Shown: one piece after another, positions 54,038-61,169 of the stretch
Numbering within the stretch: the stretch's first letter is position 1
Layout: each line of letters begins with the position of its first letter
Source: Streptomyces spectabilis
GTDB lineage: Bacteria; Actinomycetota; Actinomycetes; Streptomycetales; Streptomycetaceae
Direction of reading: 5' to 3'
DNA length: 64,000 nucleotides
NCBI RefSeq assembly: GCF_008704795.1
Contig: NZ_CP023690.1
Span: 8,132,501-8,196,500, forward strand
Program-made: the position numbers and the translations under genes
Notes under the pieces: model-generated
The model's database searches: none
What the model saw: only the letters and a program-made list of their open reading frames with translations
What the model was told of the DNA's origin: nothing

Positions 54038-55244
54038 CGGATTCGATGTGGAAGCCGCCGTCGGGGCGGGGCCCGAACTCGAACGTGCCGCCCACCAGCT
54101 CGACCCGCTGCCGCAACCCCTTCAAACCACTGCCCGACCCACTCGACGCCAACTCCCGGTCCACCAACCCCGTCGGCGCCGTATTCCGCACCCGCAACCG
54201 CACCCGGTCCGCCTCATACCGCACCTCCACCCACACCCCACACCCCGGCGCGTGTTTCCGCACATTCGTCAACCCCTCCTGCACAATCCGATACGCCGTC
54301 CGCGCCACCACCGGCGACGACACCGAACGATCCCCCACCTCACTCAACTCCACCTCAACCCCCACCGCCCGCGACTCCTCCACCAACACCGACAACCCCA
54401 AATCACCCACCCCCACACCACCCGACACACCACCCCCATCACCCACCGCCCCCACCACACCCGCCGCACTCTCCGGCGACCTCAACACCCCCACCAAATC
54501 CCGCAGCTCCTCCAACGCCTGACACCCCGCAGCCCGCAACCCCTCCGCCTCCGCCCGCACCCGCTCATCCGACGACACCACCCGCAACGCCCCCGCCTGC
54601 AACACCATCAACGACACCCGATGCGTCACCACATCATGCATCTCCCCCGCAAGCCGCACCCGCTCCTCCGCCCGCGCCCGCTCCGCCAACAAAAACTGCT
54701 CCCGCTCCGCCCGCTCCGCCCGCTCCGTCAACGCCGCGATCAACCCCCGCCGCGCCGCCACATACATCCCCAACAACGCCGGCACCGCCGTCAACAACAC
54801 CCCCGACGCCGCCACCGCGAACGACAACTCCCACAACCGCGTCGCCACCACAGTCAACACACCCGTCAACACCCACGCACCCCGCGGCCGCGACGAATAC
54901 ACCACCGCCGAATACGCAGCAAACGGCGCCGCCAACGGCACCCACACCCCCGACCCATCCACCGACGTCACCAACAACCCCGGCACCCACCACACCGACA
55001 ACGACATCAACACCGCCGACACCGTCGCCACACCCAACACCCACAACGGCCACACCCGCCGCACCACCAACACCACCACCACAACCACCTGCAACCCCAA
55101 CCCCGCCCACGGCCCAAACCGCGGGTGATCCTCTCGGGGAAAGCCGCTCCAGAAGGCGACGAAGACGTTGAGTGCGATGAGTGCGGCGACGAGGATGGTG
55201 TCCTGAACGGCGCTGCGGCCCAACCATCGAATCGGCCCTATCAC
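53964..55244 (-). CDS. Sensor histidine kinase, HPK7 (NarX/DesK-like), copy 2
   Basis: This is a 426-residue membrane kinase starting at GTG 55244, with AGGGTGA upstream. From HPRFGPWAG to HIES it is identical to copy 1, so it has the same coiled coil, phosphoacceptor block (GEMHDVVTHR), N-box and G-box. Its own N-terminus (MIGPIRWLGRSAVQD, first membrane segment ILVAALIALNVFVAF) is related to but clearly different from that of copy 1. Its C-terminus ends with an extra basic tail (YVPTTRSWIRPRRPRVHGQG). No regulator gene lies downstream on its strand; the only regulator is convergent. It is either a second input to that regulator or the silent partner of an invertible pair. Confidence 0.92.
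   Translation of the reverse strand: MIGPIRWLGRSAVQDTILVAALIALNVFVAFWSGFPREDHPRFGPWAGLGLQVVVVVVLVVRRVWPLWVLGVATVSAVLMSLSVWWVPGLLVTSVDGSGVWVPLAAPFAAYSAVVYSSRPRGAWVLTGVLTVVATRLWELSFAVAASGVLLTAVPALLGMYVAARRGLIAALTERAERAEREQFLLAERARAEERVRLAGEMHDVVTHRVSLMVLQAGALRVVSSDERVRAEAEGLRAAGCQALEELRDLVGVLRSPESAAGVVGAVGDGGGVSGGVGVGDLGLSVLVEESRAVGVEVELSEVGDRSVSSPVVARTAYRIVQEGLTNVRKHAPGCGVWVEVRYEADRVRLRVRNTAPTGLVDRELASSGSGSGLKGLRQRVELVGGTFEFGPRPDGGFHIESELPIYVPTTRSWIRPRRPRVHGQG
54038..55124 (-). repeat. Inverted repeat, right arm (1,087 bp, inside kinase copy 2)
   Basis: This is the reverse complement of 51903-52989. With the 1,048-bp spacer the whole palindromic structure spans 3.2 kb. The coding strand is strongly G-rich across most of the arm; codon use returns to the genome pattern over the last 75 bases of the shared segment. 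Confidence 0.92.
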
Positions 55245-55440
55245 GCGGTCACCCTAACGGCGCCCCCGCGCCGCACACGCACATGTGGTCCATAGGACAC
55301 AGGGGAGCGTACGAAAGTGGGTAGCGCGCCGCCGAAGTTGCAACCTTGGTCGCTTCCACTGCACACGAACCGCTCTGCCTGCTCCGCCGCCCCGCTTGTT
55401 TGGCTGGTGTCACGCAGCAGGCCGAAGGGGCGGAGGAGCA
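55245..55440. promoter_or_regulatory. Divergent intergenic region, kinase copy 2 / bPH2 gene
   Basis: This 196-bp region must hold the promoters for kinase copy 2 (minus) and the bPH2 membrane-protein pair (plus). GGAGGAG at 55432-55438 sets the GTG start at 55441. No clear operator is seen. Confidence 0.45.
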
Positions 55441-55971
55441 GTGCCACACGAGACGCGGCAGCGGCCGGTGCCGGAGCCGGTGCCGGACGCGCTGGGCGCG
55501 CCGCGCCCTGCCCGGCGCCTGGACCGCCGCGCCGTCTACTGGTGGACGACGCAGAACGTGCTGGTCGTCGCGCCGGTCCTCGCCGCCCTCGCGGCCCTGG
55601 CGCCGCTCCCCGACGCGCCGTCGTGGCTGTGGCCCGTCTTCGCGGTCCTGTGCCCCCTCGGCGTCGGCTACGCGCTGCTCACCCCCTGGTACCGCTACCG
55701 CGTGCACCGCTGGGAGGCCGGTGACGCCGCGGTGTGCGCCGTCTCGGGCTGGTTCGTCCGGGAGTGGCGCGTCGTGCCGTTCACCCGCATCCAGACCCTG
55801 GACACCAAGCGGGGCCCGCTCATGCAGCTGTTCGGCCTGTCCGCGGTGACCGTGACGACCGCGTCGGCGGCGGGCCCGGTCACCATCGCGGGCCTGGACG
55901 ACACGCTCGCGACCGAGATGGTCCGCGACCTCACCGAGCGCGTCCGCGCCCTGCGCGAGGACGGCACGTGA
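55441..55971 (+). CDS. Membrane protein with one bacterial PH domain (bPH2, YdbS-like)
   Basis: This is a 176-residue protein. The GTG is chosen because GGAGGAG is directly upstream; the open frame continues to 55285 but that part is Arg/Cys-rich and unlike a gene. Two hydrophobic segments (about residues 32-75) are followed by the bPH2 domain, which has WYRYRVHRWE, the strand pattern GWFVREWRVVPFTRIQTLD and RGPLMQLFGLSAVTV. Proteins of this kind usually form a pair with a larger multi-bPH2 membrane protein, as here, where the next start overlaps this stop by four bases. The role of the family is poorly known; membrane stress or protection against membrane-active compounds has been suggested for related Bacillus proteins. 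Confidence 0.85.
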   Translation: MPHETRQRPVPEPVPDALGAPRPARRLDRRAVYWWTTQNVLVVAPVLAALAALAPLPDAPSWLWPVFAVLCPLGVGYALLTPWYRYRVHRWEAGDAAVCAVSGWFVREWRVVPFTRIQTLDTKRGPLMQLFGLSAVTVTTASAAGPVTIAGLDDTLATEMVRDLTERVRALREDGT

Positions 55972-57548
55972 CGACGGCGACGAAGGGCCCCGACGTGCCG
56001 AGCCCGCCCCGCGCCCCCGCGCCCCCCGTGGCCGGGGAGCCCTGGCAGCGGCTGCACCCGCGCATGGTCGTCGTGAGCGTCAGCTGGCTCGCGGGCCCGG
56101 CCGCCGCCCTGCTCGCCACCATGTTCCTGGCCCGTGACCTGCTCAACACCCACGGCTGGATCGTGCTCGGCTCCTACATCGTGGTGGCCGCCGTGCAGGC
56201 CGGGCACGAGTGGGTGCGCTACCGCACCACCCGCTTCCGGATCACCGACGGCGAGCTGGAGCTGCGCTCCGGCCTGCTGTTCCGTACCGACAAGTCGATA
56301 CCGCGCGACCGCGTCCGCAGCGCCGACCTCACGGCCAACCCCGTACACCGGCTCTTCGGCCTGGCGGCCGTCAAGGTCGGCACGGGCGAGCGCACCGGCA
56401 AGAGCGAGGACGACGAACTGGTCCTGGACGGCATCTCGCGCGCCCAGGCGGTGCGGTTCCGGGCGCTGCTCCTGCACCGCGGCGGGCCGGACGGCGCCGA
56501 CGCGGCCCCCGCTCTGCCGGTGCCGCTCGCACGCCTTCGCTGGTCCTGGGCCCGGTACGCGCCGCTGACCGTCACCAGCCTGGCCGGCGTCCTGGCCGTG
56601 GTCACCGGCGGTTCCAAGCTCCTGGACACCCTCGGGCTCGACCTCACCGAAAGCCGCGTCGCGCGGGACGCATGGGACCGTCTCGACGCGCTGCCGATCG
56701 CGGTGGCCGTCGCCGCCGTGGCGGCCGTGCTCCTCGCCATCGGGGTCGCGGGCTCCCTCGTGTCCTTCGCCGAGGCCTGGTACGGGCACCGCATCGAGCG
56801 GGAGCCGGAAGGCGCCCTGCACCTCACGCGCGGCCTGCTCACCTCCCGTTCGGTGTCCGTGGCCGAACGGCGCGTCTGCGGCGTCGAGCTGAGCCGGCCG
56901 CTGCCGCTGCGCGCGGTCGCCGCCGCCCGGCTCACCCTCCTGGCCACGGGCCTCGGCGGAGCCGCGGGCCGCTTCTCGCACCCGGCGCAGCTCCTGCCGC
57001 CCGCGCCCCTGAACGCCGCGCACCGGGTGACGGCCGACGTCCTGAACGAGGCGTCGTCGCCGATCGAACGCGTGGCGCTGCGCGGTCACCCCCGGGCCGC
57101 GCTGCGCCGCCGCCTGGTGCGCGGCTGTCTGCTGGCCCCGGCCGCGGCGGCCGCGCTCACCGGGGCCGGGGCGGCGGCCGGGCTCCTGCCGTGGTGGACC
57201 GCCGCGGCGGCCGCGCCGTTCACCGCGGGCTGCGGCTACGCGCTTGCCCGGGACGCCTACCGCGGCCTCGGCCACGCGCTCAGCGGCGACTACATCGTCG
57301 TACGGCACGGCACGTTCGTGCGCCGCACGGTGGCGCTGCGACGCGGCGCGATCGTCGGCTTCACCGGCAGACAGTCGTACGCCCAGCGCAGAGCCGGACT
57401 GTTCACGCTGACCGCCACGACGGCCGCCGGGAAGGGCGCCGTCCGGATCCGCGACGTGGACGTCGCCGAAGGGCTGCGCTTCGCGGAGGCGGCGCTGCCC
57501 GGCCTCGTCGCACCGTTCCGCGCCCCCGAGCCGTCGCCCGCCGAGTAA
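55968..57548 (+). CDS. Large membrane protein with several bPH2 domains (YdbT-like)
   Basis: This is a 526-residue protein starting at GTG 55968 within a GTGA overlap with the preceding stop, so translation is coupled. Three blocks of paired hydrophobic segments each lead into a bPH2-type module: RFRITDGELELRSGLLFRTD (about residues 88-107), EGALHLTRGLLTSRSVSVAE (about 280-299), and DYIVVRHGTFVRRTVALRRG (about 442-461). The order (two membrane helices, then a PH-like sheet) repeated three times matches the YdbT family. It works with the smaller partner upstream, probably as one membrane complex. The MMPL gene 68 bp downstream may be in the same operon. Confidence 0.88.
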   Translation: MTTATKGPDVPSPPRAPAPPVAGEPWQRLHPRMVVVSVSWLAGPAAALLATMFLARDLLNTHGWIVLGSYIVVAAVQAGHEWVRYRTTRFRITDGELELRSGLLFRTDKSIPRDRVRSADLTANPVHRLFGLAAVKVGTGERTGKSEDDELVLDGISRAQAVRFRALLLHRGGPDGADAAPALPVPLARLRWSWARYAPLTVTSLAGVLAVVTGGSKLLDTLGLDLTESRVARDAWDRLDALPIAVAVAAVAAVLLAIGVAGSLVSFAEAWYGHRIEREPEGALHLTRGLLTSRSVSVAERRVCGVELSRPLPLRAVAAARLTLLATGLGGAAGRFSHPAQLLPPAPLNAAHRVTADVLNEASSPIERVALRGHPRAALRRRLVRGCLLAPAAAAALTGAGAAAGLLPWWTAAAAAPFTAGCGYALARDAYRGLGHALSGDYIVVRHGTFVRRTVALRRGAIVGFTGRQSYAQRRAGLFTLTATTAAGKGAVRIRDVDVAEGLRFAEAALPGLVAPFRAPEPSPAE

Positions 57549-57616
57549 CTCCCAAGCCCGTCGAAAGAGCAGAAGACCGAGTACTCCGGAGCGGATCCGG
57601 AGTGGAGGAAGGAACC

Positions 57617-59812
57617 GTGTTCAAAGCCCTAGGACGTTTCGTCGTCGGCCACCGGTGGCTGGTGATCATCACCTGGCTCATCGCCGGGGCGGCCGTGATC
57701 GGCTTCGCGCCGTCGCTGACCACCACAACCGACCAAGCAGAGTTCCTTCCCAAGCACTACGAGTCCATCCAGGCCCAGAAGATCCAGGAGAAGGCGTTCC
57801 CCAAGGGCTTCAGCCCTTCGGCGATCGTGGTGTTCACGCGCGAGGACGGCAAGGCCCTGAACGCCGCCGACTCCGCGAAGGTCGACAAGGTCGGCAAGGC
57901 GCTGAAGGCCAAGAAGTACGAGAAGGTGGAGCAGGTCATCACCGCGCCGCCGTCGCCGCACAAGAAGGTGCAGACGGTGATGGTGTCGATGGCCGACGTG
58001 AAGGCGGGTGACAAGGGCCAGCAGCACGCGGTCGAGGACATGCGGGACGATCTGGAGCCGCTGGTCGCCGACTCGGGACTGAAGGCGGGCGTCACCGGTG
58101 ACGCGGCCACCCAGCTGGACAACGAGGAAGCCTCCAAGGAAGCCGACTCGCTGATCTTCCTCGGCACCATCGGCCTGATCATCGTCCTGATGACGATCAT
58201 CTTCCGCAGCCCGACGATCACCGTCCTCACCATCGTCGGGATCACGCTGGTCTCGCAGATCGCCAACGGCCTGATCGCCACCTGCGCCAAGGTGTTCCAC
58301 CTCAAGGCCGACAGTTCGGTGTCGTCACTGCTGATCGTGGTGCTCTTCGGCGTCGGCACCGACTACATCCTCTTCCTGATGTTCCGCTACCGGGAGCGGC
58401 TGCGGCTCGGCGAGGACCCGAAGACCGCCATGGTCTCGGCCGTCGGCCGCGTCGGCGAGGCCATCGCGTCGGCCGCCGGAGCCGTCATCGTCTGCTTCCT
58501 CGCGCTGCTGCTCTCCTCGCTCAGCTTCCTCGTCTCGATGGGCCCGGCGCTCGCCATCGCCATCGGCGTGACCCTGATCGCCTGTCTCACGCTGATCCCG
58601 GCGATCATCTCCCTCATGGGCACCAAGGTGTTCTGGCCGTCCAAGTCCTGGCAGCGGGAGCCGCGCGCGGCCCGGTTCGGCGCCCTCGGCCGGTCCGTGG
58701 CCCGCCACCCCGGCCGGTTCGTGGTCGGCTCCGGGCTCCTCATGATCGTCCTCGCCCTCGGCGCCCTCGGCTACAAGCCGACGTTCGCCAGCCAGGAGGA
58801 CGAGAACTCCAAGAAGGAGTCGCAGGTCGCCCTGCACGCCATGAGCCAGGACCTGCCCGCGGGCAGCACCAACCCCAGCACCGTCCTGATGCGCTCCACG
58901 AACGGCGAGAAGCTCCACGAGGCCGACATGAAGGCCTTCGTCGCCGAGCTCAAGCAGGTCAAGGGCGTCGGTGACGCCTCCCGCGCCCAGCTCAGCAAGG
59001 ACGGCAGGACCGCCGAGTTCAACGCCGTCCTGACGATGGACCCCAACGGCCGCGAGGCCATGGACATCGTGCGCGGCCCGCTGCGCACCACGGCCCACGA
59101 GCAGGCCCCGCCCGGCACGGAGACCAAGGTGGGCGGCGTCACCTCGGTGTTCGTCGACATCAACAAGGCCGTCAACCGGGACTTCTCCGTGGTCTTCCCG
59201 ACGGCGGCCGCGCTCATCATGCTCATCCTCGGCCTGCTGCTGCGCAGCGTCGTCGCGCCCGTCTATCTGATGGTCTCGGTCGCGCTCGGCTTCGGCGCCA
59301 CGCTCGGCGCGAGCGTGATCCTCTTCCAGCAGATCGAGGGCCAGTCGGGCCTGACCTTCTTCCTGCCGGTCATCATGTACTTGTTCGTGGTCGCCATCGG
59401 CACCGACTACAACATCCTGATGGTCGCGCGCCTGCGGGAAGAGGCGAAGGAAGGGCTCGGCCCGCGGGAGGCCACCGCCAAGAGCATCCAGCACGCGGGT
59501 CCGACGGTGGCCGCCGCCGGTGTGATCCTCGCGGGCACGTTCGCCTCGATGCTGCTCGCCAGCGACGTCTCGCTCGCCCAGATCGGGTTCGCCGTCGCCT
59601 TCGGCATCATGATCTCGGCCTTCGTGATGGCGATGTTCTTCACTCCCGCCCTCACCGCCCTGTTCGGCCGGGCCGCGTGGTGGCCGCGCCGGATCACACC
59701 GGACGCCCCGAACCGGGGCGTGCCGCCGCACGACGGCTACCAGCGGCCGGTGCCCGCGCAGAGCGGTTCGCCGTACGCGCAGTACCCGCCCCAGGGCGGT
59801 CGGCGCGACTGA
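57617..59812 (+). CDS. MMPL-family (RND superfamily) membrane transporter
   Basis: This is a 731-residue protein starting at GTG 57617 after a strong GGAGGAAGGAA leader. It has the duplicated RND layout: a single N-terminal helix, an extracytoplasmic domain (about residues 40-170), a helix cluster with GVGTDYILFL, a second extracytoplasmic domain (about 380-520), then a helix cluster with AIGTDYNILM. The two Asp-Tyr pairs are the proton-relay residues of the MmpL family. The C-terminal tail is short, Pro- and Gln-rich and cytoplasmic. MMPL proteins export lipids or hydrophobic metabolites using the proton gradient. Export of the polyketide is possible but unproven, because the kinase locus lies between. 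Confidence 0.93.
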   Translation: MFKALGRFVVGHRWLVIITWLIAGAAVIGFAPSLTTTTDQAEFLPKHYESIQAQKIQEKAFPKGFSPSAIVVFTREDGKALNAADSAKVDKVGKALKAKKYEKVEQVITAPPSPHKKVQTVMVSMADVKAGDKGQQHAVEDMRDDLEPLVADSGLKAGVTGDAATQLDNEEASKEADSLIFLGTIGLIIVLMTIIFRSPTITVLTIVGITLVSQIANGLIATCAKVFHLKADSSVSSLLIVVLFGVGTDYILFLMFRYRERLRLGEDPKTAMVSAVGRVGEAIASAAGAVIVCFLALLLSSLSFLVSMGPALAIAIGVTLIACLTLIPAIISLMGTKVFWPSKSWQREPRAARFGALGRSVARHPGRFVVGSGLLMIVLALGALGYKPTFASQEDENSKKESQVALHAMSQDLPAGSTNPSTVLMRSTNGEKLHEADMKAFVAELKQVKGVGDASRAQLSKDGRTAEFNAVLTMDPNGREAMDIVRGPLRTTAHEQAPPGTETKVGGVTSVFVDINKAVNRDFSVVFPTAAALIMLILGLLLRSVVAPVYLMVSVALGFGATLGASVILFQQIEGQSGLTFFLPVIMYLFVVAIGTDYNILMVARLREEAKEGLGPREATAKSIQHAGPTVAAAGVILAGTFASMLLASDVSLAQIGFAVAFGIMISAFVMAMFFTPALTALFGRAAWWPRRITPDAPNRGVPPHDGYQRPVPAQSGSPYAQYPPQGGRRD

Positions 59813-59820
59813 CCGGTACG

Positions 59821-59874
59821 CCCCACGGAAATCGCGCCCCACCGCCGCAGCGGTGGGGCGCGATTTCCGTGGGG
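59821..59874 (+). terminator. Very strong terminator, perfect 25-bp stem
   Basis: Arms 59821-59845 and 59850-59874 are exact reverse complements with a CGCA loop, eight bases after the MMPL stop. The stem faces the convergent minus-strand genes at 59928-61090, so it may serve both sides. Confidence 0.88.
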
Positions 59875-59895
59875 GATCGAAGTGGGGGATCGAAG
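59870..59895 (+). repeat. 13-bp tandem duplication next to the terminator
   Basis: TGGGGGATCGAAG occurs twice in a row (59870-59882 and 59883-59895). The first copy overlaps the end of the hairpin arm. Confidence 0.75.
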
Positions 59896-59927
59896 GGGCA
59901 TGCAAGGGGGCCGGGCGAGCCCCCGGA

Positions 59928-60209
59928 CTACTCGGCTATCTTCGTGCGGCCCACCCATCGCAGTTTCAGCGGGTCGGAACCCCCGTCATGTGCCGGGGAA
60001 TTCGTGCGGGCCCCGCCCACCCCGCCCTGAGCGTCAATGAACTCGTAGTGTTCATAGCCGTTTCCGTGCCGAATCTTGATCTTCTCCGCGGAGCAGATCA
60101 CGTCATTCAGCTCGGCGAGGACGACGGTTCCGGAAAGGGTGCTCGGGCCGCCTTCGAGGTGGACGGAGTTCAATGTGATGGCGGAGATGCTGGGGTCGAT
60201 TCCTCGCAT
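59928..60209 (-). CDS. Small DUF5988-like protein
   Basis: This is a 93-residue protein. ATG at 60209 is preceded by GAGAGGTGA. Features seen: LEGGPSTLSGT, then IKIRHGNGYEHYEF and a C-terminal LRWVGRTKIAE. The EGGP, GYEHF/Y and W-x-x-RTxIAE pattern is what I recall for the DUF5988 family of short actinobacterial proteins, whose function is unknown. There is no signal peptide or membrane segment. It is probably co-transcribed with the 248-residue gene 134 bp upstream. The family assignment is from memory of the pattern, so confidence in the name is moderate while confidence in the gene is higher. Confidence 0.7.
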   Translation of the reverse strand: MRGIDPSISAITLNSVHLEGGPSTLSGTVVLAELNDVICSAEKIKIRHGNGYEHYEFIDAQGGVGGARTNSPAHDGGSDPLKLRWVGRTKIAE

Positions 60210-60343
60210 GGGTCACCTCTCGTCTTGGCACCTCGGACTCGGAGTGATTGTTCTGCGGCCGCACGGACTTCGGAAAGCCCTCCGACACCCCTCAATGACC
60301 CCTATGCGCCTGCGGCGTTCGGCCTCGAAGCGGTCTCAAGAGT

Positions 60344-61090
60344 TCACGAACGCACAGTGGCGGGGACCGGGTCCGGGTGCCGCTGCCGCCCGTTCAGCTC
60401 CGGCAGGGGCGGCTGCTCGGCTTCGGCGGGGGCGGCGCCGAGCGCGCTGAACTTCTCGCCGAGCGGCCGGATGAGGTTCTTCTCGACCTCGTAGTAGCTG
60501 GTGAGCGCCGACAGGGGCACCCGGCGCAGGTGCCAGCGGCCCGTGAGGTTGCAGCCCACCGCAGGATCGGGCGTGAAGTGGCCGGTCAGCCAGCCCTCGT
60601 GCGCGCCGTCGAGGGTGTGCTCCAGGCGGAAGTGGTTGAACAGGCTCTGCGCCGTGGCGCGGACCGTCTCGTGCGGGTCCTGCGGCCTGGGGTCCGCCAC
60701 GCCGAACCAGCACTCGGGCTCCTCGGCGTCCTTCACATAGGCGTCGTTGAAGCCCAGCCACGGCCAGACGAAGGCGATGTGGCGCGCGTGCGCGGTGCTC
60801 ACGTCGTCGGCGCGCAGGCCGTCCGCGATCCGGTCGGCGTCGATGTAGAAGCGCCCCAGCCAACTCGGCAGCCACAGGTAGTACGGGTAGGAGCTGTCGT
60901 CGGAGAGCAGATAGCTGTTGGCGTTCGAGAACAGTTCGTTCCCGGCTACGGGCCGCAGCCGCACACCGTACTCGGGCAGGTTGAAACGCACGCTCAGGAC
61001 TTCGAAGAACGACCGTACGTCCTGGAAGTAGGCGGCCAACGTGCCATAGGCGTCCGCGGTTTCGGCGGCGATTTCTTTACGGAAGATCAT
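60344..61090 (-). CDS. Unrecognised 248-residue soluble protein
   Basis: The ATG at 61090 has GGGAGAGG six bases upstream; GTG 61105 is an in-frame alternative. The protein is rich in aromatic residues and Asp, e.g. YYLWLPSWLGRFYIDADRI and HIAFVWPWLGFNDAYVKDAE, and has no membrane segment or signal peptide. The C-terminal 30 residues are Pro- and Glu-rich and probably disordered. I cannot place it in a family. It sits head to head (79 bp) with the FAD amine oxidase gene and upstream of the DUF5988-like gene. The three may form one small functional group, with this protein acting on the oxidase product or as a partner; that is inference from position only. Confidence 0.72.
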   Translation of the reverse strand: MIFRKEIAAETADAYGTLAAYFQDVRSFFEVLSVRFNLPEYGVRLRPVAGNELFSNANSYLLSDDSSYPYYLWLPSWLGRFYIDADRIADGLRADDVSTAHARHIAFVWPWLGFNDAYVKDAEEPECWFGVADPRPQDPHETVRATAQSLFNHFRLEHTLDGAHEGWLTGHFTPDPAVGCNLTGRWHLRRVPLSALTSYYEVEKNLIRPLGEKFSALGAAPAEAEQPPLPELNGRQRHPDPVPATVRS

Positions 61091-61169
61091 GGGTACCTCT
61101 CCCACGCGCTGAGGCGGTGCTTCCGGGTTCTCACATCGGCAGGGAACCCGAATGTGCTAAGACGTCTGC

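Noticed and set aside
51903..55124. Mobile element or insertion sequence as the cause of the inverted repeat
   Set aside because: There is no transposase or integrase gene, no terminal target duplication seen, and the repeat borders fall inside the kinase coding regions.
53952..55295. Long plus-strand frames across kinase copy 2 (His/Pro/Arg- and Thr/Pro-rich)
   Set aside because: They are products of the extreme strand bias of the kinase repeat; the minus-strand reading gives a complete HPK7 kinase.
55285..55440. ATG-like upstream start of the small bPH2 gene
   Set aside because: The extension is Arg/Cys-rich with no membrane or domain features, and GGAGGAG precedes the GTG at 55441.
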